From Symbiodinium microadriaticum (Eukaryota; Sar; Dinophyceae; Suessiales; Symbiodiniaceae): DNA of 64,000 nucleotides. This document shows positions 20,615-33,700 of the stretch, piece by piece. Numbering within the stretch: position 1 is the stretch's first letter; the number at the start of each line of letters is the position of its first letter. Where the stretch lies: the NCBI GenBank assembly GCA_001939145.1, contig LSRX01000361.1:394721-458720 (forward strand). The letters run 5' to 3'. Under the pieces are notes generated by a model. It was not told the origin of the DNA. It saw nothing but the letters and a program-made list of their open reading frames with translations, and did not search any database. Both the position numbers and the translations under genes were made by a program.

Positions 20615-22414
20615 CTGGGTTTTTTTAGGGGTTTTAAGGTTTTTTGTTCTTGTGAATTATAAGGGATTTAGTTTAAGTTGCTCTAATCAGGAATCCATAT
20701 TATTTACTATAGATCCCTGTTCTGGAAACTTAAAGTTAGATTCCTTAACAAGGACCCAGCTAAACAAGAAAGGAAGACACTTGTAGGGCACTTGCGGGCT
20801 TGTAAATGCTGCTCTTAAGGATTTGTGCTAGGGTTCCTTGCTTTCTGCCACTCCCAGCAGTATTTACGTGATAGGTTTTTAGGAACCTTGAGCCTGAGCC
20901 AACACTGCCAAACCGCAGATCATACTAGACCTTGGGCTGCTCGAGTTTCTTATTGCGAGATCACGAGGGTAGTGTGAGTTCTTACGGGCTTTGGGCTGCA
21001 TCGGGGTTGTGGGATCTTTTCCGATTCCGCTTTTGGGGTCTGGGGTTTAGGCCGTCTTGGTTGGGAGTTTTGGTAGGTGATGGACCCTCCCCACTGGTCC
21101 CACTCACTTCAAGTCAGTAAGATCCACTGAGTACCCCTAGTTAGGTTTCAGGATTTCGCGCATCCTCTAATCCTTCGGCTATTCTCAAAGGCTTTAAGGT
21201 GGCCGTATCTTTGAACCTTGTATGCCCGTCACACTGACTTTGGTGGTTCCTTCAGGAAAATCTGTGCATTTAGGCAAGCTCGGTGTTGCATGGGTTGGGT
21301 TCAGGGTTTGGGATTTAAGACTTGGCAATCTTGATAATACTCATTTCTCTGCTGCCCCGAAAGCTGTAAAACTAGAGTCAAAAAGGAGCAAACCGGGGCG
21401 TCTCTTTTCCACACCTTTAAACCATGGTAGCCTCAGACGAAAGGGCCCTGAGGCCGCTGCCAAACCCAACCAAGCGGTGGCTGCCGGCACGTACAGAAAG
21501 ATCCTCAAAGGTTTTGGCGGCCGGAAAATTTGCCAACGCGAGAATCCCCCCTTGTGCCCGGCCCTTCCACAAGGGAGCGGTCCTTACATTGAGGTGCTTT
21601 TGGGGCCCGTATTGCTTGCTTTCCCCGTGCATCCCCATGCTCAACAGCGTCACGGAATCAAACGCTTAAACTTTTAGCAGAAAGGCTAACTTAGAAGGCC
21701 CGACTCAATAGCTTCATCTTTTGGAGAGCCCCTACTCAGGAATTGAACTGGAAGGCCTGCTCAGAAACCCTAAAACCCTAAACCCTTATTCGAGCAAGAA
21801 GCAGTCGCAGCCCAAAGACGGCGCCTGGCATGCTGGGACCAAGGACGTAGCAAGTGGTCTCTGCATCAATCTCTAGGTGATTCTGAATGTAATTTAGGGC
21901 TTCGATGCTTCCGGGTTAATTCGTTCTACAGCTGAAAAAAAGAAATTCTACTTTAATGTCGTGGTTCCTGCATGAGTGTTGTGTTCTGCTCATCATTGCC
22001 AGGGGTGACCTTCTGAATGTTACGCGCAGTCCTATCCAAAACCCTTATTACAATGATCCGAAACCCTATAAATCCCGACCGGGTGCGTCGAAAAGACTAG
22101 TGAACCCTCAATCCGAAATCCCCTGCCCACAAAAACCCAACCCTTAAACCTGACAACCCAAACTCCAAAAAGCGCTCTCTCATACGCAAAAGTCTCAAAA
22201 ACTCACACCGTCCAAGAACTGTACATCCCGAGCTGCAAACGCCCTTAAAAATCGACTCACAAACCAAAAAACCGAGTAGACGAAGACCCTCCACGTCGAA
22301 AAATGGACCCTACAGCCCCAAAGCCTCAAAACTCTCAAGCCCAATCCCACACTCCTCAACCCCCGCCCCTCCCTAAAAAGCTAAACTCTCCTAGCCTAAA
22401 CCCCACCCTCACTC

Positions 22415-22423
22415 NNNNNNNNN
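22415..22423. other. Assembly gap, nine Ns
   Basis: A run of nine N interrupts a C-rich telomere-like stretch. The true distance between flanks is unknown. Confidence 0.95.
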
Positions 22424-22832
22424 CAACAGAAAGAAAAACAACGGCACCTCGCCGGAGCAGCGACGCATTTCGGGCCGACTCCCCCGGACCTTCGCTCGCG
22501 GGCCTGGGGGCCGTGCTGTCTCGAGGGCTTAGGGTAGCAGGGTAGTAGGGTTTATATAGGGTTTGGGGGGCGTGGGATTCGTGGTTGGGTTTTCTGTAGA
22601 GGCTTTATGCATGTGTTTGGGGAGTGCTAAGGCTTCAGGGGAAAGGCTTAGGGGACTTAGGGTTTTGGGAGTTCGGGTCAGGCTGGGTTGGGGGTGATTG
22701 AAGCTCTAAGAGCCCTAAACTTTCAAACCTCAGACACCCTATCAAGGCACACCAGTTAACACCAACACAATCGTCATTAAAAGCCGGGTAACGTTGACCG
22801 CAAACTCGCTCATATCCCTCATCCCCGAAACC
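22424..22832. other. Telomere-like mosaic right of the gap
   Basis: G-rich TTTAGGG-like strings fill about 22520-22700. A GC-rich island at 22450-22522 is open on minus between GACAG and GTGCCG (TAPRPASEGPGESARNASLL-RR). No confident gene. Confidence 0.5.
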
Positions 22833-23474
22833 CTAAACCATGGCTCTTCCTTGCTGCCATAGTGGCGGAGCCGTTGTGTTCCATCGGCTTCCACCTGAGG
22901 GACGCTGTCTGTCATAGCCTAGGGCATTGTTCCCTCCCCTGAGTATCGGCCTGCTAATGCCATAAATGGCCAGTGCGAACACGTCAGCATTCCTTACCTG
23001 AGTACCTGATGATACCAGCCTGCCTTTGGCAGGGTCCTCCTATGGATACATTAGCCGACTTGTGTGTTTCATGGAGTTTGCCGACTCAGAGTGGGCTATG
23101 GTCGGTTAGGGTAACACCAATGCAGCTCATTGACAGGTAGACCCGCCGGAGCGGAACCATTAGGTCTGCTGGTGGTGCTAGCCGACAGTGCGCCCATCTT
23201 CGCCAGGAATGGTGCGAAGCGCACAGGTGTGGAGGGGTTGCGAAGGGCTTCGGAGGAGCTGTTAATGTCTTGACCTTCAGGCCAGGACATTTCTCTTCTT
23301 TTCCTGTCCGGATTTGTGGTTGAGCTAAGTCTTCCTGTCGAACCCAAAGCCGATGAACCTTTACAAGACCTCTGGATGCCTACAAGAAGTTTTCTAGGAA
23401 TCCCCAAAGCCGTGCTGTACAGTTCTAGGACAGAGCCCGCGGCCAATCGCAAGCGGCGGTAGTGGACGCCAAAG
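22833..23474 (-). CDS. Candidate three-exon gene end, unknown product
   Basis: Model on the minus strand: exon 23118-23474, a 79-nt intron, exon 22997-23038, a 46-nt intron, and terminal exon 22833-22950 ending at TAG. All introns are GT-AG; the second begins GTAAGG. Reading frames chosen for each exon join with compatible phases (two leftover bases, then two). The joined protein contains LAAGSVLELYSTALGIPRKL, MSWPEGQDINSSSEALRNPS and, in the last exon, PILRGGNNALGYDRQRPSGG followed by SRWNTTAPPLWQQGRAMV. No domain is recognised. Phase agreement over two junctions has roughly a one-in-nine chance of arising at random, and the 118-codon main exon is within the range random sequence can give. 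It is a candidate only. A further upstream exon near 23590-23645 ending at GTAAGA is possible. Confidence 0.35.
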
Positions 23475-26251
23475 CTGCGCCCGGGCGCAAGAGGAATTCA
23501 GTGGAGCCCTGTTCCGCGGTTTCTTGGGGTTGCGCGGCTGTGGGGTGTTAGGATTCAGGTTCGGGCCTAAGGGTTCGGGGATTCTTACTTGGGGCATCGC
23601 GAGGCTCTATAGGTTTGCGACAGGGTAGATCGAAGCACTGCTCTCTACAAGAGTCTGTGGATGTTGCTGCTGGTGGTTGCAAAGCTATATTCACCCTAAA
23701 CCCTAAACTAAACTGCCATAGTCAGCTCCGTAGGGCTTCTCTACGTGAGGCCGCCCATGTTGAGCAAGGAGATTCAAGGACGCAAGGTATAAGACTATCT
23801 AATACTATCCAATATACTACTACGAGACGACTGCACACTAAGGAAACGATTCGGAGGAGGATTCGGGTGCTATGAAGTGATCGTTTGAAGTTTAAGCTTG
23901 GGGCTTGGGGCTTTGGGGGGTTCAGTTTACGTGTCTCGACGCTCCCACGCCAAGGTGTAGGGCTCAGCTTGGGCTTCCGGAACATGGGCACAATTCAAGG
24001 TTTGAGGGCTCCAGGGGATCGACCCAACGCAACTTGGGGACGAAGTAACGAAATTGGGCCGTGTGGTGGGAGTGGCTCTCTGGGCTCGCCATAAGATAAG
24101 ATAGGGGCCCTTGGTGTGGACTCTCTGGGCCAAAATTTAGGGGGGTGGGGGGGTGGGGGCTCAAAAACTCAGGCAGTTCCGACCCTTAGCATCAGGACAC
24201 CCCCCCTTCAACAAAAACAAATCTATGTTTTTTGTTGACGCAAACCGCAGGCAAAGGCAGGGCCTCGCCGATGGCAGGCTACGAAGGATCTGAGTGGACT
24301 TTCTTTGGGATGTGCAGCATAGTTAGGATTGCTGTTGGGTAGGTATGAGGCTTGCAGCGCAGGTCCAGGAGTATCGGCTGTTCAAGGTTTGGGGCTTGGG
24401 GTTTTGAGACATGGTCATAAAAACGCTTGGGTCTAGCAGTCGGGAACAGAATCTCAAGTCGCAGGCTTAGGAATGGTGATAATCGGTGTGTCACGATGCA
24501 GGTTGTAAGACTCCGATTTGTGTCTATGCACTTTGGCGTGCTGTTGCGATTGTTTGATTTGAGGAGGGGGGCCCGGCTGTAGCTGGTCCATGCGTGATGC
24601 AACCCTGATCTAAACATCCCAGACCTCGAAGATCTGGACTCTCGCTCTTAGTGCAACCCCCTGACTCGCAACTCCTCCTTCCTGAAGGGCCTTCATGGGA
24701 ACATCCCGATCTTGATCGTCTTTGATACTCCGTACTGCTTCTATCAGTCATCCTGAAGCATACATGCCAAACTACATTGGCAAAACTGAGCTGATCTTGA
24801 AGGCCGTTTATCGGTAAAATGTGTTCCCTGCTTCAGACTTGACTATACTGTGAGAAGACTGAACGACCATGTTCGACAACGCCTCGGGACCACCTTAGAA
24901 AGAGCCAACATTCCGGGACGCCGCGCTGGCAAGGGGAGTGGTACCCTCCGAGCAAGGGCCTCAGGGTTTCGGGTTTAGGGAGTCGGGTGTGTGTTGCAAT
25001 GCTAGCGGCGGAAAAACGTCGAGCCGCGGTGGGGTTTCTAGGGTGTTGTGGATTTCTTTTCAAGGTTTTCCTAAAAGCTTGCAGGGCTTTCCATGATTAT
25101 CATGGGTCTTTGGGTGTCTATGTCATCTGTGCAAGAGTGGGTACCTCGTGTCTGCGGCTTGGTGACTCCCATCCTCCTATCCAGAAACCCGACGCGTAAG
25201 GCTGGGACTTCAGGGAACGAGTCAGAGGCACTTAGGATCGGCCCGTGCGTCGGTGGCAATCATGCTTGGAGTTAAGAGGATTGCGAAAATGACACGCAGA
25301 TCTCTGTCGAGATTACCGGCCCTAAACCCAAGACTCTACTCAACAGCCCGAAACCCGAAACTTTGCACTCGAAGCCTTATGCGTCTTGAGCTCTACACCC
25401 AAGCTGTGCCAGCCCCAATCTCGAGTTTCCAAGGGCTTCTGGGGTTGGGGTAGATACGTCTTCGGGGGCTTGGGGTCTCGGACTCAGCGCTTTAAGATCG
25501 CACAACCTACGCTGAATCGATCGCGGAAGTGGCTGTGGAGGTCATGTTGTGCATTCGCACAAAGCATGAGCCTGTGGAGGCTTGATTGATGCCGGCCTTG
25601 AATCAAAAGCCTGCTTCCATTCATTCAGGTTTGATTCAGAGAAACTAGCTTTCATATCCTTACAGGATGTGCATGGTGGTGTACAAGCATCATGCTATGT
25701 TCTACCACAGGTATATGGGAACTACAAACCAAAACAAAGACTGATCTGAGTCTATTAAACAGGCATGCTCAACCCCAGAGCCAAACACCCCCAGTCGGGC
25801 ACCAGTGCCTTGCTGAGTGACATGGCGTGGGCGATGGCGCATCGCGCACGGGACGAGCACAGGAGAAGCTTGAGGATGTAGGGGTTAGCGTTCTATGGTC
25901 AAGCGTCAGGCTTCTGGCGTTAATTTTGGCAGGTGCGTGGCGTTTAAGGATTGTCGCTGAGGCTTCGGGCTGAATCAAGGCTTAGGGGTTTCAGGTTTGG
26001 TGAAGCCTTCGGGAACATGCCCGAAGTCAGGGTTTTAAACAAATGGCAAAGCCTTAAACCCTGAACCAGACGACCTAAATGTCAGGGTTATTATAGGTTC
26101 AGTGTTAATGCGATCTCCGGTTTGGGCACCTTATCTCTATGTTTCGATTATAATTCCGGATCTTAACGGGCTTACGGGCTTACATTTACAATAATTTATA
26201 TGGAAACATGACATTTCGAGGAACACCGCATAAACTTCTCAAGGAGTTGCT
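23475..26251. other. Mosaic with several open islands, no confident gene
   Basis: Telomere-like strings are sparser here than left of 22 kb. Minus-strand islands include about 23975-24090 (AQFRYFVPKLRWVDPLEPSN), 24616-24740 (IKDDQDRDVPMKALQEGGVA, then RARVQIFE) and 25514-25570 (LMLCANAQHDLHSHFRDRFS between CCTCCACAG and GTAGGT). A plus-strand island lies at 25806-25880. If the 22.8-23.5 kb model is real, the minus-strand islands could be its upstream exons, but I could not chain them with confidence. Confidence 0.4.
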
Positions 26252-26524
26252 TTAAAGCTGTACGAGGGTCAGGGCCTTGGCTTCCCGTGATTTGGAATCC
26301 ATGTCAGGTGTAAGGTCCCTGGACTTGCGAGAGGTCCGCGCTAAGGGTGCAACGCCCCGAATAAGTGGGTACTCAGGTTTAGGATCGTATTTCTGTCGGT
26401 GTGTTTTTTGGGAGAGCATATGATTATTTGGCACTTGGACCCTCGGGGTCAAGTTCTTCAAGACTTCGTCTTCCAAGTTTGGAGCTCGAACAAATGAGTT
26501 GCGGAGAGCAGGTTTCTCACTCAA
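26252..26524 (-). other. Open frame of 90 codons, unknown
   Basis: A minus-strand frame reads MSEKPALRNSFVRAPNLEDE and later KYDPKPEYPLIRGVAPLART and KSRDLTPDMDSKSREAKALT. It is charged and free of telomere-derived peptide. Length is within random expectation and no family is recognised. A neighbouring minus frame at 26869-27150 (93 codons, containing FESDYSQGFGPLWGFRVHGG) has the same status. Confidence 0.2.
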
Positions 26525-29500
26525 AGGTTTTAGGGTTTAGGGGTCAGGGTCCGGGGTTGAGAAGCCCATCCCTCTGAACGAACTCGAAACCCAGTCAGAC
26601 ATGTCATCTTGCTGCAAGACGACCCAGGTTGCAGGATCGAAGCTTGTATTGGAAGGGCCTCAAGGATTGCAGAAACCCTAGCCGACCCAACTCCTACGCC
26701 AACCCAACTCTTAAGTCGCAGGCTGTCCAACCTCAAGATGAGTACCGCAAATTGCTCTAGTCAGAGTCATACCGCTCTAGTCAAAACTTCCACAGGACAC
26801 AGGTCAATTGGAGCAGCGGCTGCAAGCTGGAACGCGTCATATGTTTCGGGGTGTAGGGCTTGGTGGCTTTAGGGTTTAGGTTTTTTGTGTCTTGTCGCGT
26901 TTCTTAGCGAATGAGGGATTGGGGTGTGAGATTGCCCGATTTGTTGCATTGCTGAACAATCAGAGTCTGCTCCTGCAACCACCTTCGTTGCTTTGGCTGC
27001 ACCAACAACAACACACTGACGCTGGTTATTCCTGACACTCAAATATCTACATCCTCCGCCATGAACCCGAAATCCCCAAAGCGGTCCAAAGCCCTGACTG
27101 TAATCCGACTCAAACCTCAGCGAGCTTTTCTTGAGTCTGCTCGATACCACCCCTCAACACCGAAACCTCGACAGACTCAGGGACTATGGCTCAAGGCTCA
27201 ATGTTAAGGGTTTATTTTACGTTCACGGTTTAGGGTGTTTCAAGCACATGCCAGGCCAAGACTCAACGCTTGAAGCACATTTTACCGGTTTCCTCGCTGC
27301 AGGCACGAACGCTTTCCGAGTTGCTCCCGGGCTTTTTTCAAGCGTCGAGCTGCCACCTCGGCGGTGAAGAGATGCTTGAAGGGTACTATGATCGGTTTCC
27401 TATAAGGGTTCCTATACCTATAAGGGTTAAAAGCTTCGATGGGGTACCCTAGACTATATATACAGCTTGTCTTGATTTACATAGTGTCTTCTCTTCATTG
27501 TGTTGTGCCCTAGAGTTGCGGGCTTGGGAGTACAGTTCAGAGCTTTGGGTTTCTCGGGTTTGGCTCATGTGAGCCTCTTGGATTCCGGGGTACCAAAACA
27601 ACCTGCAAAGAACCTATGCCCTAAACTAAACTCATATTCCCTGATTAAAACTATATATCTACCCCCGCAGCCCAAGGGTCACGGGCTTCACGTGCACCCT
27701 TGGTCATCAAAAGAAACAAAATGCTGCGTTAAGAAGAGTCCATGACATCACTGTAGTTACGCCACCTCTACTTCTTCTTACATCCTCAATTCTGAGCCCC
27801 AAACTTGTAAATCCCAAGCGCGTCTTAGACCAGGAATCTCCCAACAGTGTTCAAAGGACCGTCTTGGAGGTGCCGGCGCATTTCCAGGGAGGCTTCTGCA
27901 GCACGTCGCACTTGCTGCGCTTCAGCACCTTCCGAGAGCCAGCAGTATAAGGTTTAGTAAATTATTTAGCATGCTGGGCTAAAGGTTCTACAGCTTAGGA
28001 TTCGGGGCTTTGCTGGTGAGACGACTTAAGAGTTTAACTTGCAGGATAAACATACCAACAAGGATTGCAGGAATCTTGCGAAACGATTCAGTCAGCTGAG
28101 ACTTGTGGAACTCTTCGGTTCTCGGGATGGTTGCGGCCGGTCCGTCTGGCTCTTGCAGGGCTCAACGGCTCTCAAAATCCCGCGTACCTTACTCAGTCAG
28201 GGACCCAACGTTCGAGATCCTCCTGTTTGCGGCTTTGTGTTAGAGTTCCTTGTTTTCCCGCTTGTCGTGTTCAACATACCCTCAAAGCTATGCCCCTAAA
28301 CCAGGACCCCTACACCCTGGCCGGGCACAACAACAGGAGCATGGAGACTGGCTCTGTGGCATCTACGATTTGACTCGGTGTTGTAATTCTACACCTAGGT
28401 TCTCCAGTTCGTTCACAAGAAGACGGTGTAGAGGTTAGGCTTGAAATGTCAGGATCGGGAGCTTAAGTTAATGGCTCTAGTCGCTGATGGCTTCGCGTTT
28501 CAGACTTTGGGCGTCGAGCCAAACCCAAATCCGAACCCTGAGCCCGAAACCCTCACAAACTAAATCCTAGAGCCTCAACCCTACCCTAAACCCTAAACGT
28601 CAAACTCCACACCCCAAACTTTGAGAATCAAAACCCCCGGCCTAAAGCCTATAGACCTCAAACCGTAAACCCTAATGAGCGCCCAATATTCAAACCCACA
28701 AGCCCAAAACCCTCCCGGAACCCTAAGTGTATTAGACATACATCAGCACTTCGTAGCTTCGGATATGGGTGTGGCGTGCTCTTTGTTCGCACCAGTTTTC
28801 ACAAGTTCTAGGCCCTGCATTGTGGACAAAAGGTTGGGGTTCCCTGAGTCCCTCGCTTTCAAGTGGGTCTAGGACCTCTAGGAGTGTGAGGGGCTGGCGA
28901 CTAGGGCGTTCGGCCTCCCCGAGGACTAAGACATCCCCGAAGGGTCTGTGACGCCGAGGGGCTTTTGCTAGCGGCTCTGGCCTGGCATGGCGCTGTAATG
29001 ACTGTTCGTCATCACGGTCATCATCATCACCACCACCAGCATCCTCTGATCGTCATCATCTGACAATGGGCAACAGCATCCACTCTGAAGATTTTCATTT
29101 ATCTTCATCATAATCATGACCATCATCGTGAGTCCCGGGATCTGCTAACAAAGCTTTGAGACGTAACAGGAGCTCCGACTTTCAAGAGGAACTTGCCGGA
29201 TGCAAACATTCAACCGAACGATACTTGATAGAGGTCACTATATCTTCGAAACGACAATACACGAAGCGAGCAAACATATCGATAGATGTGCCAAGATAAC
29301 ACTATGAGCCCAGCCCCTATGTGCACAACTTACATGGTAACCTAGTCTTTCGGTGACTCGGGTCTCAGGCCAGGCTGCCTTTGCTAGAAAGAGAGGCTGA
29401 CATGGTTTGGAGCGGCTCAGATGTCAGTCTGCTGTGCTAGCAGCGACGCCGTTCAGAAATATCGGGGATGCACAAGCTGATTTCGTGCGCTATGAGTTGA

Positions 29501-30404
29501 TGCTTACGGCCATGTCATGTGTTTTCGTCAAGCCTCAGCCGGATAACACAACTCTATCGCCACTAGGTGCGTGTGTGTGTGTGTGTCCGTGCGGGTCGCA
29601 GCTCAAAGGATGATGGAAACCAAATAGGTGTTAGAAACTGACCGACCCGTACCTCGAGCAATGAATGAACTCCCGAAGTCTCGAAACACAAATCATTAAG
29701 CCTTGCATCCTCCGTCCTCTCTTGCGCGCCTGTGCCAATCTCGCTTCAGCCTTCGCGCGCGCAGCGATGCTGGCGAAAATTTGACTTCGTAGCTGTCGAG
29801 CATCATGCTCCAGCTTTACCTGGGCCAGGAAACAAAGTCAGGGTTCAGAATAATGAGACTTAGTTGAAGGGGGGGACAGCGCGGCTGAGGATGCAGGAGC
29901 AGTTGAGTGGGAAGTATTGGTGAATCGTTCTTGAGCCCTCAAAAACGACCCCACCCGGCTCGGAAAGTTGATATTTCGGAATTGCCCAAACAACTCGGCC
30001 TCGACGCTAGCTAGGCTTTGCAATTTTCTTTGCAAGGTAGGGTGTTGAAGCCTTATCCCGAAGCTTGACACGAGATTAAGCCCGAAATCTTAAAGCCAAA
30101 CCATCAAACTGCGAACCCCCACGGTGTAGACTTCGGTTGAAGGTTTAGAAGTTTGTGTGGTCGGCCCCAGCTGCGCGGAGGATGGCTTCCTTCTCGAGAC
30201 AACGCGTCCGCAAGTCCTCGGTAATAACCACATGTCAACCCAAGCTTGCTGTTTCCGGAAAACCTTCTATTTTCCAGACAGCGAAGCTCTATGTCCAAAT
30301 GAACTAGACATGTTAGATGCACATACATACCTAAACACATACGTAAGTTCATATGTAAATGCATACGGACGTGCGTGCATACCAACAAACACTTCACTAC
30401 ATAC
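26525..30404. other. Mosaic, no confident gene
   Basis: Short telomere-like strings lie at 26525-26560, 26865-26882, 28520-28680 (C-rich) and 27960-28010. CAT-rich degenerate triplets occupy 29005-29130, and a short GT run lies at 29566-29586. Open frames on both strands are 60-100 codons, none recognisable. Confidence 0.6.
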
Positions 30405-30750
30405 ATGTGTACCTACCTACTTACCTACCTACAGCCAGCCAGCCAGCCAGCCAGACAGATAGCCAGACAGACAGACAGACAGACAGACGCCCGCCCGCCC
30501 GTCCGCACGTACATACATTGTACATACATACATACATGCATGCATGCATGCATACATACATACATACATACATGCATACATACACACGTACATACGTATG
30601 TACATATTTTGCATACTTCCCTTCTTTCTTCCTTTCGTTCTTCCTTCCTTCATTCCTTCCTTCCTTTCTTACTTGCATACATACTTACCTACATATACAC
30701 ACACATACATACACAAACATATACACGTACTCATACATCTGCATACAAAG
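30405..30750. repeat. Compound tetranucleotide array (ACCT, CCAG, ACAG, CCGC, ACAT, TTCC)
   Basis: The unit changes step by step while the four-base phase is kept: ACCT, ACAG, CCAG, ACAG, CCGC, ACGT, ACAT, with mostly single-base changes between neighbouring unit types. It then becomes GCAT/ACAT, a TTCC/TTCT block (about 30615-30675) and ATAC/ACAC. Long open frames over it (repeating T-Y-I-H or M-Y-V-C) are artefacts of the periodicity. Confidence 0.95.
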
Positions 30751-33700
30751 ACCAGTGCGCACTGATGAACAACTTTCGAAGACTTGGGCTTCGGTGCCTT
30801 TGGTTTGCCTTCGGGCAAGGTAGAGGCCCAGTTCGTGTTGGGGCCCAGGCACAAGCCAGAAACCAGAGCAGGAGCTGGGAGGGTTCGAGGGTCATGGGGG
30901 GTTTGGGGTGTGGGTTCTACATGTCGGACTCAACGTGTTGGTCCCATGTGGCTACTTGTCTAGTGGTGCCGTGTTGAGGATAGTTTCGCCACTTCGCTCT
31001 CGGAAGGAAGAAGATTGACGAGAAGCGTGCATCTCTGCATAGACTGGCATAGACTATGTCCCTCCCTAACATTGCAGACCACCCACACATCCTTAGCCCG
31101 ACTTAGCTCGCCCTGACCCACACAGCCCCAAAGCTCTAAACTCCAAAGCTAGATCCCTAAACCCTGCATCCTACTCTCTTTTCTTCCAAGCACGGACGAA
31201 GGAGAGACCCTCTAAAACCGCCCGAGGGCCCCTTAAACTCATCGCCCAGGCTCCGATGCCAGTTGCTGGAGGGCTTCAGGGCACGTCTGAGCCTCTCTGG
31301 TGATAGAAGTTCCCCAAAAAGGTCTACACAGGGCCTGCATAGTTGAAACAGCTCGGGCTTGAGGTGTAGAGTCCACATGTGGAGGGGTTGCAGCGCGTGA
31401 AGGTCGATTGAATCTTTTGAATTCTGGGCATTGGCATATTCATGAGGGTGTTTGAGAATTAGCACAACGTCTGGGCCTGAAGGTGCAGCCTGTTTGGATG
31501 ATTTTAAAAAAATAAGCCGGACTTACACACTTACACAAATCTTCGAGGGAGCTTCATGAATGACTGATCATGGTCTGGGGTGTCTGTCAGCAGTTCGTGA
31601 TTGCCGGCTTGATTGTACAAGGCTGTTGTATGTATCCTTTAACCAGCTCTAGTTGTGCAAGTTCCTAAAGTTTGCCCCCCCTTCCCAAACGAAGCGAGCA
31701 GAGAAGCCCTTCATGCAAAGCCCAGTTAGAGCCCGGACCTCCGGTGGGTCACAGTGCTACAGGGCCTGATGAACGAGCGACAGTATCGCCCTGATGGTGC
31801 ATGGTGCCTGTATAGCTCAAGCATGAGGTACCCTAAAACCCTGCTCTAATTCTTCAGCCCCTGTGTGTGAAGCTCTATAACACCCTTACAAAACTCCGTT
31901 CTCTGTGTTACGTTCTCAGAAAGAAGTCTTCGCAGGCCCCAAATCGTACGCGATGCTTCGGACACTGCAGGTTTGTGGTTCCTTCGTGGAAGCTCTTCTG
32001 CGCACTTTCCTGACGGTCTCAGCCTAAGCTACATGTAGGTTTTTGTAGGCTTTTAATGGGCCTTGAAAGTAGAGCTTTTGAGGGTTAGCAGGATGTTCTA
32101 TATCGGGGTTGAACAGGCGAGGTTTCATAGCTGGGATTGCAGGGTGTTGTAGGGCTGCACAGAGCTATAGCTCTCGCCTGCGGGCCCCTGCGGCCGACAT
32201 TCCGCAACCGCCCAAACTCCAACCTACATAGAAGCCCCCATAAGACTCGGCGAAACGCCAGATTTGAAGAAACTCCGAATGACCATTCCCCAGACCCTTC
32301 ATGACCCTTCAAAGGTGCGCCCGGCCTTTGAGAGCCTCTCCTCAAGGTCCCTGGGAAATCTCGCCCACGGTTTAGGGTTTGGGGCTCTTGGGGACGAAAG
32401 CTCCGAGCCAGGGGTTCTTGGCAGGTCCCGGCAGTTGCTTCGAGACTTTGTTCCGGGGTTCGTTAAATTTTTCTAAAGGCCCAGGGCCGTAGGGTCCCTT
32501 TTATTAATCTGTAAAAGTATGCTATAGTTCACTCCCCAAGTCCCTACATTAGTTCGTCCTGATTCTAGAAGGGGGTTGCTTCTCGATATCCTTATTCCAG
32601 CAAGCCGCCATCTTATCCCCTTCTTGAGGAGCCGCAGAAGGCTCAACCTTACATCCACAACCCCCCCCCCCCCTTGATCTTCAGGCTAGGGTATGAGGAA
32701 CGAACTTGCCATTCTGCCGAAGCTGCAGTATTGAAAAACTATTGAGCAAATTGACAACAAGCAGAACCATGAGTCGAAACCCCTCTTCCTGGGAGCTGCA
32801 AATGCGGTCTGGGGAGTTAGGGTTAAGGGCGTACGGCCACTGGTAAGTATTCAGGCCCCTTTACAGACCGCAAAAAGACACGAATCAGGACTCCAATCAG
32901 GACCCCTAAAGCTGTAGGCCTAGTGGCATTGACGTCCTGATCATTCTTTGCACATAAACAGTGCGAACGCAGGATCCTCCAAAAACCAGGCACCAAACCC
33001 AAAATCGTCAACTCAAAACTCGAAAAACCGAGGATTAACAAAAAAACTCAACAACCCTGCTCGAGACCTGAAGCCCAAAACACAACAAAATAAAGTCTCA
33101 GTCGGCCCAGTGTCTCCACATCTGTTGGCTTGGCCGGCGAAACCTCGTTTAAAAAACAAACACAGCATAGAGGCCGCCATAGTCAGAAACAGCTGTTTGG
33201 GGTGGTATGCTATGGTATAGTATATAAGTATATATAGGGAACGTACTATGAACAATTATCTCTTCAGCAGCTGTATGATTGCCGAAAGCATTAACTTATT
33301 AACTCCCTTGACTTTTAGGCTCATTGGGGCTCCTGGTTCAGGGTTTATGGAGTTGTGAGAGGACAGGATAGAACCCTTGACAGTAGTACGGATACGAACC
33401 AAACTGTAGCAACATATGGTATTACTAACGACTGTATCCGACGTAAGAACTACTGGTAGAATATCTTCAGACATACTCAAAGAATTGAAAAAGTGATGGT
33501 CGCAATCATCAGAACGATGGCTACTGTTTCCATCCTTGGTTCCTGTTGCCGATTCAGAAACTTGGGATGGTAGTCTAGGATTCTTTTGTGAGACATGGGA
33601 ACAAGGCCCTTTAGGGTTTAGACGTTCTTGTATTGGCCTTAAGGTTCGGCTCCGCAGCCGTCAGGGCAGTGCGACCTTGAAGGTAGTCCACGGCTACTTC

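Larger units (their letters stand above)
14501..22414. other. Telomere-like mosaic with scattered exon-like islands
   Basis: G-rich blocks lie near 15500-15850, 16080-16130, 18410-18490 and 19940-20180. C-rich blocks lie near 15120-15195, 16600-17060, 18010-18165, 19660-19760 and 22030-22410. Islands with plausible splice borders include 14598-14650 minus (LPALERPADFSPLFWEL), 18176-18241 minus (WQLQALTGILEKLMRLGPR after CCCTTTCAG), 18519-18630 plus (PETLQELGQGF...AKEMLEELGG) and 19518-19583 minus (QLQWLLDSSEKRAVERFAMA). They lie on both strands within a few hundred bases of each other, which argues against a single gene. No confident CDS, tRNA or rRNA was found. Confidence 0.6.

Noticed and set aside
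21222-21677. 151-codon plus frame, with a 78-codon minus frame inside it
   Set aside because: Several open frames of about this length are expected by chance in the window, both strands look equally plausible, and no domain is recognisable.
30359-30977. Long open frames over microsatellites (also at 36.4-36.8, 40.6-41.2, 57.4-57.9 and 60.2-60.8 kb)
   Set aside because: Tetra- and trinucleotide arrays lack stops in several frames; repeated Y/V/C/M/H/T/D peptides are artefacts.
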